A DNA stretch of 46,002 nucleotides from Clostridia bacterium (GTDB lineage Bacteria > Bacillota > Clostridia > Christensenellales > CAG-138). The stretch spans positions 1-46,002 of the forward strand of contig JAFWVQ010000005.1 of NCBI GenBank assembly GCA_017523925.1, read 5' to 3'. The translations under genes were made by a program, and so were the position numbers. This document shows, piece by piece, positions 17,930-26,276 of this stretch. The notes beneath the pieces were generated by a model, which searched no databases, was not told the DNA's origin, and saw only the letters and a list, made by a program, of their open reading frames with translations. The number at the start of each line of letters is the position of its first letter. Positions within the stretch are counted from its first letter, which is position 1.

Positions 17930-18062
17930 TTGCCCTATTCGTGCCATGGCTATATAATATAATGCGGGTTCAGCCGGCAGCCCGAAAAACGGCCTCGACA
18001 GGCGGCGTGCGCCGTTCGCCGAAAACAAGGCGATTAGACAATCATCTAAAATGCGGGCTGCC
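17930..18062 (+). ncRNA. Candidate structured RNA with its own promoter
   Basis: A plus-strand promoter, TTGCCC (17930-17935) and TATAAT (17953-17958) 17 bases apart, points into a stretch with no ORF. GGCAGCCCG (17976-17984) pairs perfectly with CGGGCTGCC (18054-18062). CGGC-GTGC-GCCG near 18003-18014 and TTAGA/TCTAA near 18034-18049 form hairpins inside. CGGG at 17965-17968 could instead pair with CCCG at 17981-17984, so two folds compete. I do not recognise the family. The remaining part of the 17716-18123 gap is the AT-rich leader of the VWA gene (with a TTGACA at 17828-17833, minus strand) and the terminator at 18076-18093. Confidence 0.25.
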
Positions 18063-18075
18063 AAAAACGGAAAGA

Positions 18076-18093
18076 GGCGGGAAACATCCCGCC
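18076..18093 (-). terminator. Terminator of the flavodiiron gene
   Basis: GGCGGGA-AACA-TCCCGCC is a perfect 7-bp stem. On the minus strand it is followed by TCTTTCCGTTTTT. Confidence 0.65.
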
Positions 18094-18123
18094 CCGTTGT
18101 GATCACGTAAATATTAGGAAGCC

Positions 18124-19968
18124 TTACTTCAGCGGCTCGAAATCCTCCGCGCCGTGCTTGCAGAGCGGGCAGATGAAGTCCGCAGGCAGCTCGTCGCCCT
18201 CATAGATATAGCCGCAGATCTTGCAAACGAAGCCCTTCTTCTCGGAAGCGAGTGCGGGCTTGGGCTTGATATGCTCGAAATAGTAGCTGTACGTGACGGA
18301 GGGCGCGGTCTCGTCGAGCACCGCCGCCTCAACGATATCCGCGATGAACAGCGTGTGGGTGCCGTAATCGCGGCTCTCGATCACCTTGCAGGAGATGAAG
18401 GCGTTTGCGTTCTCGCTCAGGTATGCGATGCCGTTTGCGCTCCTTGCGGGTGCGCCGTCCTCAAACTTGTTTGCATCGCGGCCGCTCTGGAAGCCGAAAT
18501 GCTTGAACACCTTGAAGGGAACGTTCTCGGTGAGCACGGAGAGATTGAAGGCGCCGGTCTTTCGTATCATCTCCTCGGTGAAGTTCGCCTTGTTCACGGC
18601 GATATTAAGCCTCTTGGGGTTATCTGTGAGCTGAACGGCGGTGTTTATGATGCAGCCGTTGTCCTTGTCGCCATCGCGCGCGGTGAGCACGTACAGGCCG
18701 TAGGAAAGCTTGAACATGGCGGAATTGTCGATCATGCTCTCGTTCACGGCGGGTGCTTCGGCCTCGGGCTCCCTCATCGAATCGGCGACCGCGTCCGCAA
18801 GCGCCTTTATCTGCTCGAGCTGAACGCCATGCACGGCGGAGCGGATGTCCACAAGGTTTTCAATGAAGGTCATGTCCTTCATCGGCTCGAGTATCTCGCG
18901 CATCAGCTTGCCGCTGGTGGGCGCCCAGGAGCCGTTCTGCATGAAGGCAACGGTGCGGTTCTGGATGTTGTGCTCCGCAAGATCGCGCAGCGCCTCCTCC
19001 ATGCGAACGAAGATGCCCGCGTTGTAGGTGGTTGCGGCGAAGATGAGGTGGCTGTAACGGAAGCTCGCTGCGATGATCGCATCGGCAGGGGTGACCGAAA
19101 CATCGAAAACCTTGACCTTCACGCCGCGAAGCCGCAGCTCGCTTGCAAGGATGTCCGCCGCGTTCGCGGTGTTGCCGTAGACCGAGGAATAGGCGAGCAT
19201 AACGCCCTTCTCCTCGGGGGTGTAGGTGCTCCAAAGCATGTATTTATCGAGGAATTCGTTGAATTTCGTGCGCCAAACGAAGCCGTGCAACGGGCAGACC
19301 AGCGCGATCTCGACCGTGGCCGCCTTCTTGAGCAGCGCCTGCACCTGGTTGCCGTATTTGCCTACGATGTTGGTGTAGTACCTGCGCGCCTCGTCCATAT
19401 AGTCGCGCTCGAAATCCACTTCATCGGCGAAGATCGCGCCGTCGAGTGCGCCGAAGGTGCCGAAAGCGTCCGCAGAGAAGAGGATCTTGTCGGTGCTGTC
19501 GTAGGTCACCATGACCTCGGGCCAATGCACCATGCGCGCGCAGAGGAAGTTCAGCTCGTGGCGGCCGGTGGAGAGCTTGTCGCCCTCCTTGATCTTCATG
19601 AAACGAACAGCGGAAACGCTGCCGAAATAATTGCCGATCATCTCGGCGGCAAGGGGGGAGCAGACGACGGTTGCGGCGGGATAGCGGCGAAGCAGCTCGC
19701 CGAGCGTCGCGGAATGGTCGGGCTCCATGTGCTGAACTATGATGTAATCGAGGCTTCTCTCGCCGAGCGCGTGCTCGAGATTCTCAAAGAAAAGCCCGGA
19801 GACCGAGGAATCCACCGTGTCGAAAAGCACGGTCTTTTCATCGGTGAGCAGGTAGGAGTTGTAGCTGACGCCGCGCGGCACCTCGTAAACGCCCTCGAAG
19901 AGCGAAAGACGGCGGTCGTTTGCGCCGAGCCATACAAGATCATCGGTGATCATTCTTGTGCAGTACAT
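18124..19968 (-). CDS. Flavodiiron protein fused to flavin reductase and rubredoxin domains
   Basis: This 614-residue fusion reduces oxygen to water (or NO to N2O) in anaerobes. The N-terminal beta-lactamase-like domain has the diiron ligands H80-x-E82-x-D84-H85 (HMEPDH), a His in MVHWPE, an Asp in SADAFG and a His in CPLHGFVW. A flavodoxin domain (about 255-395) starts with LAYSSVYGNTANAADIL. A flavin-reductase-like domain (about 415-560) starts NSAMFKLSYGLYVLTA. A short rubredoxin ends the protein with C-K-I-C and C-P-L-C, the four cysteines that bind one iron. The fusion puts the whole electron path on one chain. GGAGGAAAAAGC precedes the ATG. It appears to be a single-gene transcript, with a terminator after it and the repeat array upstream. 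Confidence 0.95.
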   Translation of the reverse strand: MYCTRMITDDLVWLGANDRRLSLFEGVYEVPRGVSYNSYLLTDEKTVLFDTVDSSVSGLFFENLEHALGERSLDYIIVQHMEPDHSATLGELLRRYPAATVVCSPLAAEMIGNYFGSVSAVRFMKIKEGDKLSTGRHELNFLCARMVHWPEVMVTYDSTDKILFSADAFGTFGALDGAIFADEVDFERDYMDEARRYYTNIVGKYGNQVQALLKKAATVEIALVCPLHGFVWRTKFNEFLDKYMLWSTYTPEEKGVMLAYSSVYGNTANAADILASELRLRGVKVKVFDVSVTPADAIIAASFRYSHLIFAATTYNAGIFVRMEEALRDLAEHNIQNRTVAFMQNGSWAPTSGKLMREILEPMKDMTFIENLVDIRSAVHGVQLEQIKALADAVADSMREPEAEAPAVNESMIDNSAMFKLSYGLYVLTARDGDKDNGCIINTAVQLTDNPKRLNIAVNKANFTEEMIRKTGAFNLSVLTENVPFKVFKHFGFQSGRDANKFEDGAPARSANGIAYLSENANAFISCKVIESRDYGTHTLFIADIVEAAVLDETAPSVTYSYYFEHIKPKPALASEKKGFVCKICGYIYEGDELPADFICPLCKHGAEDFEPLK

Positions 19969-20125
19969 ATTGCTTTTTCCTCCGTGTTGGTTATTTATTT
20001 ATCGCTCGAATGATAACACTTGCCCATGGCGAATGTATGTGGCAAATGCAACAGAATGCAGGTATATTAAGGACGAGGGGCGGTGATGGCGCTTTCGCGA
20101 TATTTGTGAATAGCGCGGATTTATT

Positions 20126-20645
20126 AGTGAATAGTGAATAATGAATAATGAATAGTTGCGGTTGCTTTGCCGCCGGCAAAGCGTACTATTCAAGCCGAGC
20201 CGCCGATAGCGCGGGGGAAAGGGGCTGCTACTGCCCGCCGCATGATCAGTGAATAGTGAATAATGAATAGTTGTGGTTGCTTTGCGCCGGCAAAGCGTAC
20301 TATTCAAGCCGAGCCGCCGATAGCGATGGGAACAGGGGGCTATTCTTGCACGCCGCAGGAATAGTGAATAATGAATAATGAATAGTTGCGGTTGCTTTGC
20401 CGCCGGCAAAGCGTACTATTCAAGCCGTACCGCCGATCGCGCGGGGGGAAAGGGGCTGCTACTGCCCGCCGCATGATCAGTGAATAGTTGCGGTTGCTTT
20501 GCCGATGGCAAAGCGTACTATTCAAGCCGAGCCGCCGATCGCGCGGGGGAACAGGGGGCTATTCTTGCCCGCCGCATGATCAGTGAATAGTGAATAATGA
20601 ATAGTTGCGGTCGCTTTGCGCCGGCTAAGCGTACTATTCAAGCCG
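20126..20645 (+). repeat. Tandem array of five heptamer-hairpin repeat units
   Basis: Units start near 20126, 20248, 20357, 20479 and 20582, a period of 103-122 bases. Each unit has 1 to 4 A(G/A)TGAAT heptamers (4, 3, 4, 1 and 3 in order), AGTTG(C/T)GG, a GCTTTGC/GCAAAGC hairpin, GTACTATTCAAGCC, and a GC-rich spacer ending in or near CCGCATGATC; the last unit stops after the hairpin. Unit length changes mostly with heptamer number. This array fills most of the 19969-20673 gap. The part before it (19969-20125) is the leader of the flavodiiron gene and shows no ORF. Confidence 0.9.
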
Positions 20646-20673
20646 GTAACGGGGCAACGCGGACTGACGGAGC

Positions 20674-21030
20674 TCATTTTTGCCCGTTTCTTGCGGTATT
20701 GATCGATGAAACGAGCATTCGCTTGAGATCGAGGCATTTTTCGATGAGCTCGGTCGCCGTCTGATCGCTCACGAGATCCGTAATTTTGAGAAGATTCAGC
20801 CAATAATCGGTTTCGGCGGTCTCTTTGAGCGCGACTTGCAGTTTGCTTATAAAATCAGCCCTGCTTTGGGCGTAGTTCGCCTCACTGGTATTCGCGCCGA
20901 TGCTCGTTCCGCTGCGCACGAGCTGCTTTGACACTACATATTCCTTCTTTTCGCTGATCAGCGAGCGGTAAAGCTTTACTATATCCGCGGCAAAATGCAG
21001 CGATTTTTCAGAAAGCAATGAGTTTCCCAT
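20674..21030 (-). CDS. Four-helix-bundle protein (S23 / 23S rRNA intervening-sequence family)
   Basis: This 118-residue, almost wholly helical protein has the family hallmarks: KLYRSLISEKKEYVVSKQL, then RSGTSIGANTSEAN, then FISKLQVALKETAETDYWLNLL. Relatives are encoded inside 23S rRNA intervening sequences, and the diversity-generating-retroelement protein Avd has the same fold. Most members have no known function; nucleic-acid binding by a basic face is suggested for Avd. The start at 21030 follows GGAGGAGAG; an upstream in-frame start would add residues not seen in the family. It is bracketed by facing copies of the heptamer-hairpin repeat (20126-20645 and 21118-21174). Confidence 0.88.
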   Translation of the reverse strand: MGNSLLSEKSLHFAADIVKLYRSLISEKKEYVVSKQLVRSGTSIGANTSEANYAQSRADFISKLQVALKETAETDYWLNLLKITDLVSDQTATELIEKCLDLKRMLVSSINTARNGQK

Positions 21031-21117
21031 CTCTCCTCCACGCCGGATAGAATACATGACCACAGCGAACCGGCTTTGATCTATGGCCCCTCTTAGCCGA
21101 AATAACAATGATTTTAC

Positions 21118-21174
21118 ACTTTGCCGCAGGCAAAGTAACATCAACTATTCACTATTCACTATTCATTATTCACT
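21118..21174 (-). repeat. Heptamer-hairpin repeat, solitary copy 4
   Basis: On the minus strand four heptamers start at 21174, then AGTTGATG and the hairpin ACTTTGCC (21118-21125), loop GCA, GGCAAAGT (21129-21136). The first two heptamers encode the last two residues (Ser-Glu) and the TAA stop (21166-21168) of hemZ. Orientation is opposite to the array at 20126-20645. Confidence 0.85.
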
Positions 21175-22713
21175 AAACAGCCTCTCCCTCTCCGCATGCG
21201 TTCTCTCCACCTTTTCGATATACGTTGCGATATCCTTTGGGTTCGGAACGCGCTCGATGCGCTTTTCGCCGGAAAAAACGCGCTTATTCATTGCGCCTGC
21301 GCCGTGGGCGATTATGCTTAGCCGATCCTCCATCATGTCGATATTATAGAGGCAGATCCTGCTTGGCAGGGAGTAGCCCACGTTTTCCATATTGCCCGCC
21401 ATGTACTTCTGGCGGTACATATAGTAGGGCAGCATGCCGAGCTCGAGCGCGCATTTTTCGCCGAGCGCGGTCATCTTTTCAACGGCGGAAACGGGGGGCA
21501 GCGTGTATTCCCCGAGCTTTTCGTGCAGGCGGCTCGAGCGCTTTATCGCAAGCGTATGCACGGTCAGCGAGTCCGGCGCAAGGAGCAAAACCTCGTTTAG
21601 CGTGCGCTCCATATGCTCGATCGTTTCGAGCGGAAGCCCCGCGATAAGGTCCATATTGATCGAGTCAAAGCCGAGGCTCCGCGCCATGCGGAAGCAGTCG
21701 CGCACGTCCGAAGCGGTGTGATCGCGCCCAACGAGGCGAAGCGTGTCGTCGTTCATCGTTTGCGGGTTTATCGAGATGCGGGTGGTGCCGTTTTTCTTCA
21801 AAATGCGGAGCTTTTCCTCGGTGATCGTATCGGGTCTGCCCGCCTCGGCGGTCAGCTCCGTTTCGGCGGAAAAGCCGTAGGCGTTCGCCGCGTGGTCGAG
21901 AAGCTCGTCCAGTTCCGAGCCGGTCAGCACCGTCGGAGTGCCGCCGCCGAGATACGCCGCTCGAACGGTGAGCCCGCGCTCCTTTGCAAGCGCCGCTCCG
22001 AGCGAAATATCCTTCTTGAGCGCGTCGAGATAGGCGCGCATATCGGTCTTCTTGGTGCGAAGCTCCGAGGCGAACGAGCAGTACAGGCAGCGCGTGCGGC
22101 AGAACGGGATGCCGATATACACGTCCACGTCGTTTGGACGGATCGAGGCTATGACCGGGCGCTGCACCGAAACTATGCGCGAAGCGAGGCCGAGCTTATC
22201 CTCGCTCACCTCGAATTCCTCGCGCATCATGGAGAGCGCGGCCTGCTCGCCATAGCGCTCGGTGAGGTCGCGCAGAAGGCTCGTCGGGCGTATCCCGGTC
22301 AGCGAGCCCCAGGGAAGGGGCGCATCGGGAAACGCTTTTTTCATCGCCCTGAAAACGGCGATCTTCAGGCAGCGCTTTTCAAGGCGCTTTTTTTCAAGCG
22401 CCGCGCCGCGTTCGCTCAGCGGGGCGCTCCCCTCGCTCGGGAGCGCGTCGAACCGCTCGTCGGGCAGCGTGTAGGCGTATGAAAAAACGGCGGCGCCGTC
22501 GAAATACTCGGCCACGGCGGAATAGGCGGGAACGTTTGCCGCTGCCGCCCCGTCCGCGCCGTCCGTGCCGGAAGAAAGCAGGGCGCGCAGCCCCGCTTCG
22601 CCCGCGCAAAAGCCCGCTTCGTCCGTCAGCTCAACGGAGGGAACGGGCGCAAACAGGCGTATGACCTCGCATATGTCGTTGTAGAATTCCTCACGGTTTG
22701 TTTGAAGCTTCAT
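21166..22713 (-). CDS. hemZ: Radical SAM coproporphyrinogen dehydrogenase HemZ
   Basis: This 515-residue protein has the HemZ layout of Firmicutes: a variable N-terminal region of about 190 residues, then an HemN-like radical SAM core. The cluster motif is C-R-T-R-C-L-Y-C (C-x3-C-x2-C) near residue 207, preceded by YIGIPF. AYLGGGTPT and LTAEAGRPDTI follow, as in oxygen-independent coproporphyrinogen oxidases. Family members are placed in heme synthesis, but in organisms without a full heme pathway the role is uncertain. It is last in the recJ-apt-relA-dtd-MBL-hemZ run, 43 bases after the MBL gene. No strong ribosome-binding site is visible. The C-terminus ends inside repeat copy 4. Confidence 0.92.
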   Translation of the reverse strand: MKLQTNREEFYNDICEVIRLFAPVPSVELTDEAGFCAGEAGLRALLSSGTDGADGAAAANVPAYSAVAEYFDGAAVFSYAYTLPDERFDALPSEGSAPLSERGAALEKKRLEKRCLKIAVFRAMKKAFPDAPLPWGSLTGIRPTSLLRDLTERYGEQAALSMMREEFEVSEDKLGLASRIVSVQRPVIASIRPNDVDVYIGIPFCRTRCLYCSFASELRTKKTDMRAYLDALKKDISLGAALAKERGLTVRAAYLGGGTPTVLTGSELDELLDHAANAYGFSAETELTAEAGRPDTITEEKLRILKKNGTTRISINPQTMNDDTLRLVGRDHTASDVRDCFRMARSLGFDSINMDLIAGLPLETIEHMERTLNEVLLLAPDSLTVHTLAIKRSSRLHEKLGEYTLPPVSAVEKMTALGEKCALELGMLPYYMYRQKYMAGNMENVGYSLPSRICLYNIDMMEDRLSIIAHGAGAMNKRVFSGEKRIERVPNPKDIATYIEKVERTHAERERLFSE

Positions 22714-22756
22714 ATTGGTTTTCGGCTTGGTTTTCGGCGGCTTTTCCGACCCGGGC

Positions 22757-23410
22757 TCAGAACGCTCCGCCGCTCCTCATGAAGGGATTGTGCTTGCGCT
22801 CGAAATCGAGCGTGGTCGGCTCCTCATGCCCCGGGAAAACGCGATAGTCGCCCGAAAGCGTGAAAAGGCGGTAGGCGATGGATTCGTAGAGCTGCATGCT
22901 GTCGCCGCCGCGAAGGTCGGTGCGCCCGACGCTGAGGCGGAAGAGCGTGTCGCCCGAGAAGATGACCTTCTCGCTCTCGATAACGTAGCAAACGCCGCCG
23001 GGAGTATGCCCGGGGGTGGCGATGACGCTGAACTCGAGCCCCGCCGCGGTGAAGGCGTCGCCATCCTCAAGGCGCTTATCCACCTCGCAGTTCGTTACGA
23101 AGGTGCCGGCCATATAGGCAAGGCTCGCTTCGCCGCCCTCGAGTGCGCCCGCGTCGGCATTGTGGATGAATACCTGCGCGCCCTCCTCCTCGCGGAGCTT
23201 GGCAACGCCCATGATATGGTCGAAATGCCCGTGCGTGAGCAGGATATGGGTGCAGTGCAGGCCGAGCTCGCGCAGCTTTTTCAAAACGGGCTTGGATGCC
23301 GCAGGGTCGATGACCACGCAGTCGGCCGGCTTTTCGGGCGTGCCGCTCTCGCGGTAAACGATATAGGTGTTGGTGCCGAGGACCCCGGTGGGTATGCAAA
23401 GGATATTCAT
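22757..23410 (-). CDS. MBL-fold metallo-hydrolase (glyoxalase II-like)
   Basis: This 217-residue metallo-beta-lactamase-fold hydrolase has the zinc motif T-H-G-H-F-D-H near residue 60, ATPGHTPGG near 135, SGDTLFRLSVGRTD near 155 and a final FPGHEE. These are the positions of the two-metal site of the glyoxalase II / YcbL-type family. The substrate is not fixed by sequence; a thioester such as S-lactoylglutathione is unlikely in an organism that may lack glutathione. This gene commonly follows dtd in Clostridia. CGGAGAATAAC precedes the ATG. Confidence 0.9.
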   Translation of the reverse strand: MNILCIPTGVLGTNTYIVYRESGTPEKPADCVVIDPAASKPVLKKLRELGLHCTHILLTHGHFDHIMGVAKLREEEGAQVFIHNADAGALEGGEASLAYMAGTFVTNCEVDKRLEDGDAFTAAGLEFSVIATPGHTPGGVCYVIESEKVIFSGDTLFRLSVGRTDLRGGDSMQLYESIAYRLFTLSGDYRVFPGHEEPTTLDFERKHNPFMRSGGAF

Positions 23411-23474
23411 GTTATTCTCCGATTTTTCTCCGAATTTCGTATGGTGTGGACCGCAGGACGGTGCAAGCGGCGTG

Positions 23475-23921
23475 TCAAAACAGCCTTTCGCTGTCCAAAA
23501 GTATCGTAACGGGGCCGTCGTTCACGAGCTCCACCTGCATATCCGCGCCGAAAATGCCGGTCTCGGTGGGGATGAGCTCGCGGAAGGCGGCGATCGTCTT
23601 TTCATAGAGCGGGATGGCGATATCGGGCGGCGCCGCCGAGGAAAAGCTCGGCCGAAAGCCCTTGCGCGCATCGCCGTGCAGCGTGAACTGCGAGATAAGC
23701 AGGATGCTGCCGCCGATATCCAATGCGCTGCGGTTCATCTTGCCCGCCTCGTCCTCAAATACGCGCAGTCCGGTGCATTTTTTAACGATATAGGCGATGT
23801 CGTCATCGGTATCCCCGGGCGCGATGCCGAGAAACACCAGCAGCCCTGCGCCGATCGATCCGACGGTTTTATTCTCAACCTCAACGCTTGCGCGCTTTAC
23901 CCTTTGAACGACCGCTCTCAT
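23475..23921 (-). CDS. dtd: D-aminoacyl-tRNA deacylase
   Basis: This 148-residue enzyme removes D-amino acids (and glycine mischarged on tRNA-Ala) from tRNA. Family motifs are the N-terminal [15 protein letters not shown], the S-Q-F-T-L-x-G-D element in [15 protein letters not shown], and the C-terminal N-D-G-P-V-T gating motif. Length is standard. Its ATG overlaps the relA stop by one base, so it is translationally coupled to relA. Confidence 0.96.
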   Translation of the reverse strand: MRAVVQRVKRASVEVENKTVGSIGAGLLVFLGIAPGDTDDDIAYIVKKCTGLRVFEDEAGKMNRSALDIGGSILLISQFTLHGDARKGFRPSFSSAAPPDIAIPLYEKTIAAFRELIPTETGIFGADMQVELVNDGPVTILLDSERLF

Positions 23922-26092
23922 CAGCTCAACGCCCTCGTAACGCTGCGAACGCCGTCGATCTTCATGAGGCTGCGCGTGATGCTCTCAAGATGATCGGCGT
24001 TCTTGACCTCAAAGCCCATCGAAACCTCCACTCCGCGCCCGTCGTCGGTGGTCTTGGCGCTGAGCTTATGCAGGTTGATGTTCAGATTCAAAAGCATGGT
24101 GGTGATCTCCGCCATGAGTCCCGGGCGCTCCTCGCCGATGATATGGATGGAAACGGGGAACTTGGTGCTGTTCTCGTCCGCCCATTCAACGCTGATTATG
24201 CGCTCCGTGTCCGCGCGCAGGCTTGCGGCGTTCGGGCAGTTCTCGCTGTGGATCGAAACGCCCCTGCCCCTGGTGATGTAGCCGAAGATCGGGTCGCCCG
24301 GCAGCGGGGAGCAGCACTGAGCGAAGCGCACGACCATGTTTGCCTCGCCCTTTACGATGACGGATCGGCCCTGAGCGTCCGAGCTTTTGACGGGCGTTTC
24401 CTCGCCTGAATTCAGCTTCTCCGCCAGCTCCTGCTCGCGGCGCTCCTTGCGGTAGGCCTCCATGAGCTTGCTGAGCACCTGTCCGGTGGTGAGTCCGCCG
24501 TAGCCGATGGCGGCAAGCACGTCGTCAAACTCGTTCATATTGAGCTTGGTGAGCAGCGCCTGAACGTGGTCGGGCTTGGTGATGTCGGAAAGCTTATGCC
24601 CCTGGCGGCGCGTCGCCTCCGAGAGCATCTCCTTGCCCCTTGCGATATTCTCCTCGCGGTTCGCCTTCTTGAACCACTGCTTTATGCGGTTCTTCGCCTG
24701 CGAGGTCTTAACGAAGGTGAGCCAGTCGCGGTTCGGGGTGGCCTGCGGGCTCGTGGTGATCTCCACAACGTCGTGCGTGCGCAGCTTGTAATCGAGCTTC
24801 ACCGGCACGCCGTTCACCTTGGCATGGTGGGTATGATCGCCCACTCCCGAATGGATGCGGTAGGCGAAGTCGATGGGCGTTGAGCCCACGGGCAGATCGA
24901 AGATCTCACCCTGCGGAGTGAGCACGAAAACGTAGTCCGTGAAGAAATCGTGGCGAACGTTCTCAACGTATTCCTTGGAGGTGCTCGCGTCGGAAGCGTA
25001 GCTGACGAGCTGATGCAGCCATTCGAGCTTCTTGTCGAGCTCGTCCTGCTGGCTGCGCCCCTCCTTGTACATCCAGTGCGCCGCGATGCCGTATTCCGCC
25101 ATGCGGTGCATCTCCCAGGTGCGGATCTGCACCTCAAAGGGCGTGCCGAAATCGCTGAAGAGCGTGGTGTGCAGCGAGCTGTACATATTGGTTTTCGGCA
25201 TCGCGATATAGTCCTTGAACCTGCCCGGGAAGGGGCGCCAGATGGAATGGATTATGCCGAGCGCGCCGTAGCAATCCTGAACGCTGTCCACGATAACGCG
25301 AAGCGCAACAAGGTCGTATATCTCGTTGATGCTGACTTTTTTATTGTTCAGCTTGCGATAGATGCTGTAGATATGCTTCCTTCTGCCGCCGACCTCGCAT
25401 TTGATGCCCGCCTCGCCGAGCGCGGTCTCGATCCTGTGCATCGCCGTTTCAAGAAGCGACATCAGCCCCTCCTGCTTGGGCTTGATCTGCTCGAGCAGCT
25501 TGTTGCATTCCTCGGGCATCAGGTAGGCGAAGGCGCGGTCCTCAAGCTCCACCTTGATGGCGCCCATGCCGAAGCGTTCTGCAAGCGGCGCGTAGATATC
25601 CATCGTTTCCTGCGCCTTGCGAAGCTGCTTTTCGGGCTTGCAGTGCTCGAGGGTGCGCATATTGTGCAGCCTGTCCGCAAGCTTGATGATGACCACGCGA
25701 ACGTCGTTTGCGATCGCAAGAAACATCTTGCGAAGGTTCTCCGCCTGGCGGTCCTCACGCGAGAGCATGCGGGTTATGTTGGTGTTGGTAAGCTTTGTAA
25801 CGCCGTCCACCATGCGCGCTATGTCCTTGCCGAAAATGGAGGCCACCTGCTCCACGGTCACGTCCATGCCGTCCTCAACGGTGTCGTGAAGAAGGCCGGC
25901 GATGACCGTGTCCGCGTCCATCTCCATCTCCACAAGGATCATTGCTACGGCCTCCGGGTGCGTGTAGTAATCCTCGCCGGATTCGCGCTTCTGATCCGCG
26001 TGAACGGTTTTGGCAAAGTCAATGGCCTTTTTCAGCAATTCGATTTTTTCGGGTGAGAATTTTTTCTCGCATACGGCAAGCAGCTCGTCCAT
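23921..26092 (-). CDS. relA: RelA/SpoT-family (p)ppGpp synthase/hydrolase
   Basis: This 723-residue bifunctional Rel enzyme controls the stringent response. An N-terminal HD hydrolase domain (about 1-190) has YYTHPEAVA and the HD pair in LLHDTVEDG. The synthetase domain (about 210-370) has [16 protein letters not shown] and [24 protein letters not shown] domain (about 385-450) has [28 protein letters not shown] zinc-finger/ACT C-terminal half ends the protein, with [19 protein letters not shown] and [11 protein letters not shown] chose the ATG at 26092, ten bases after GGAGG; a GTG three codons earlier is only one base from that site. Confidence 0.97.
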   Translation of the reverse strand: MDELLAVCEKKFSPEKIELLKKAIDFAKTVHADQKRESGEDYYTHPEAVAMILVEMEMDADTVIAGLLHDTVEDGMDVTVEQVASIFGKDIARMVDGVTKLTNTNITRMLSREDRQAENLRKMFLAIANDVRVVIIKLADRLHNMRTLEHCKPEKQLRKAQETMDIYAPLAERFGMGAIKVELEDRAFAYLMPEECNKLLEQIKPKQEGLMSLLETAMHRIETALGEAGIKCEVGGRRKHIYSIYRKLNNKKVSINEIYDLVALRVIVDSVQDCYGALGIIHSIWRPFPGRFKDYIAMPKTNMYSSLHTTLFSDFGTPFEVQIRTWEMHRMAEYGIAAHWMYKEGRSQQDELDKKLEWLHQLVSYASDASTSKEYVENVRHDFFTDYVFVLTPQGEIFDLPVGSTPIDFAYRIHSGVGDHTHHAKVNGVPVKLDYKLRTHDVVEITTSPQATPNRDWLTFVKTSQAKNRIKQWFKKANREENIARGKEMLSEATRRQGHKLSDITKPDHVQALLTKLNMNEFDDVLAAIGYGGLTTGQVLSKLMEAYRKERREQELAEKLNSGEETPVKSSDAQGRSVIVKGEANMVVRFAQCCSPLPGDPIFGYITRGRGVSIHSENCPNAASLRADTERIISVEWADENSTKFPVSIHIIGEERPGLMAEITTMLLNLNINLHKLSAKTTDDGRGVEVSMGFEVKNADHLESITRSLMKIDGVRSVTRALS

Positions 26093-26230
26093 AGCGACCA
26101 CACCTCCAAACGTTTTTTAGTGAACTGCGAACGGTGAAGAACGAATGATCGGGAGCGAAAAAACGCTCTCGGCGATCAAACGCGCTTCGCGGCTCGAAAG
26201 AAACTCGAAAGAAGCTCGAAAAAAAATAGT

Positions 26231-26265
26231 TATGCCAATAAATAAGTCGATTATTTATTGGCATA
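26231..26265 (-). terminator. AT-rich 15-bp hairpin after apt
   Basis: A perfect 15-bp stem (26231-26245 with 26251-26265) of TATGCCAATAAATAA type, loop GTCGA, begins 12 bases after the apt stop. On the minus strand it is followed by ACTATTTTTTTT. It should stop or attenuate transcription between apt and relA. Its AT-rich stem is unlike the GC-rich terminators elsewhere in the window. Confidence 0.6.
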
Positions 26266-26276
26266 AAAGCAGAGTA

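Noticed and set aside
18154..20013. Plus-strand ORF of 619 codons antisense to the flavodiiron gene
   Set aside because: Shadow of a confident gene with intact metal and flavin motifs.
20020..20409. Small ORFs translating as repeated IHYSLFTIHYS
   Set aside because: They are translations of the heptamer repeat, not proteins.
20126..20645. Possible CRISPR array
   Set aside because: Units are 103-122 bp with conserved 'spacers' and a variable heptamer run; no 24-40 bp repeat with unique spacers and no cas genes.
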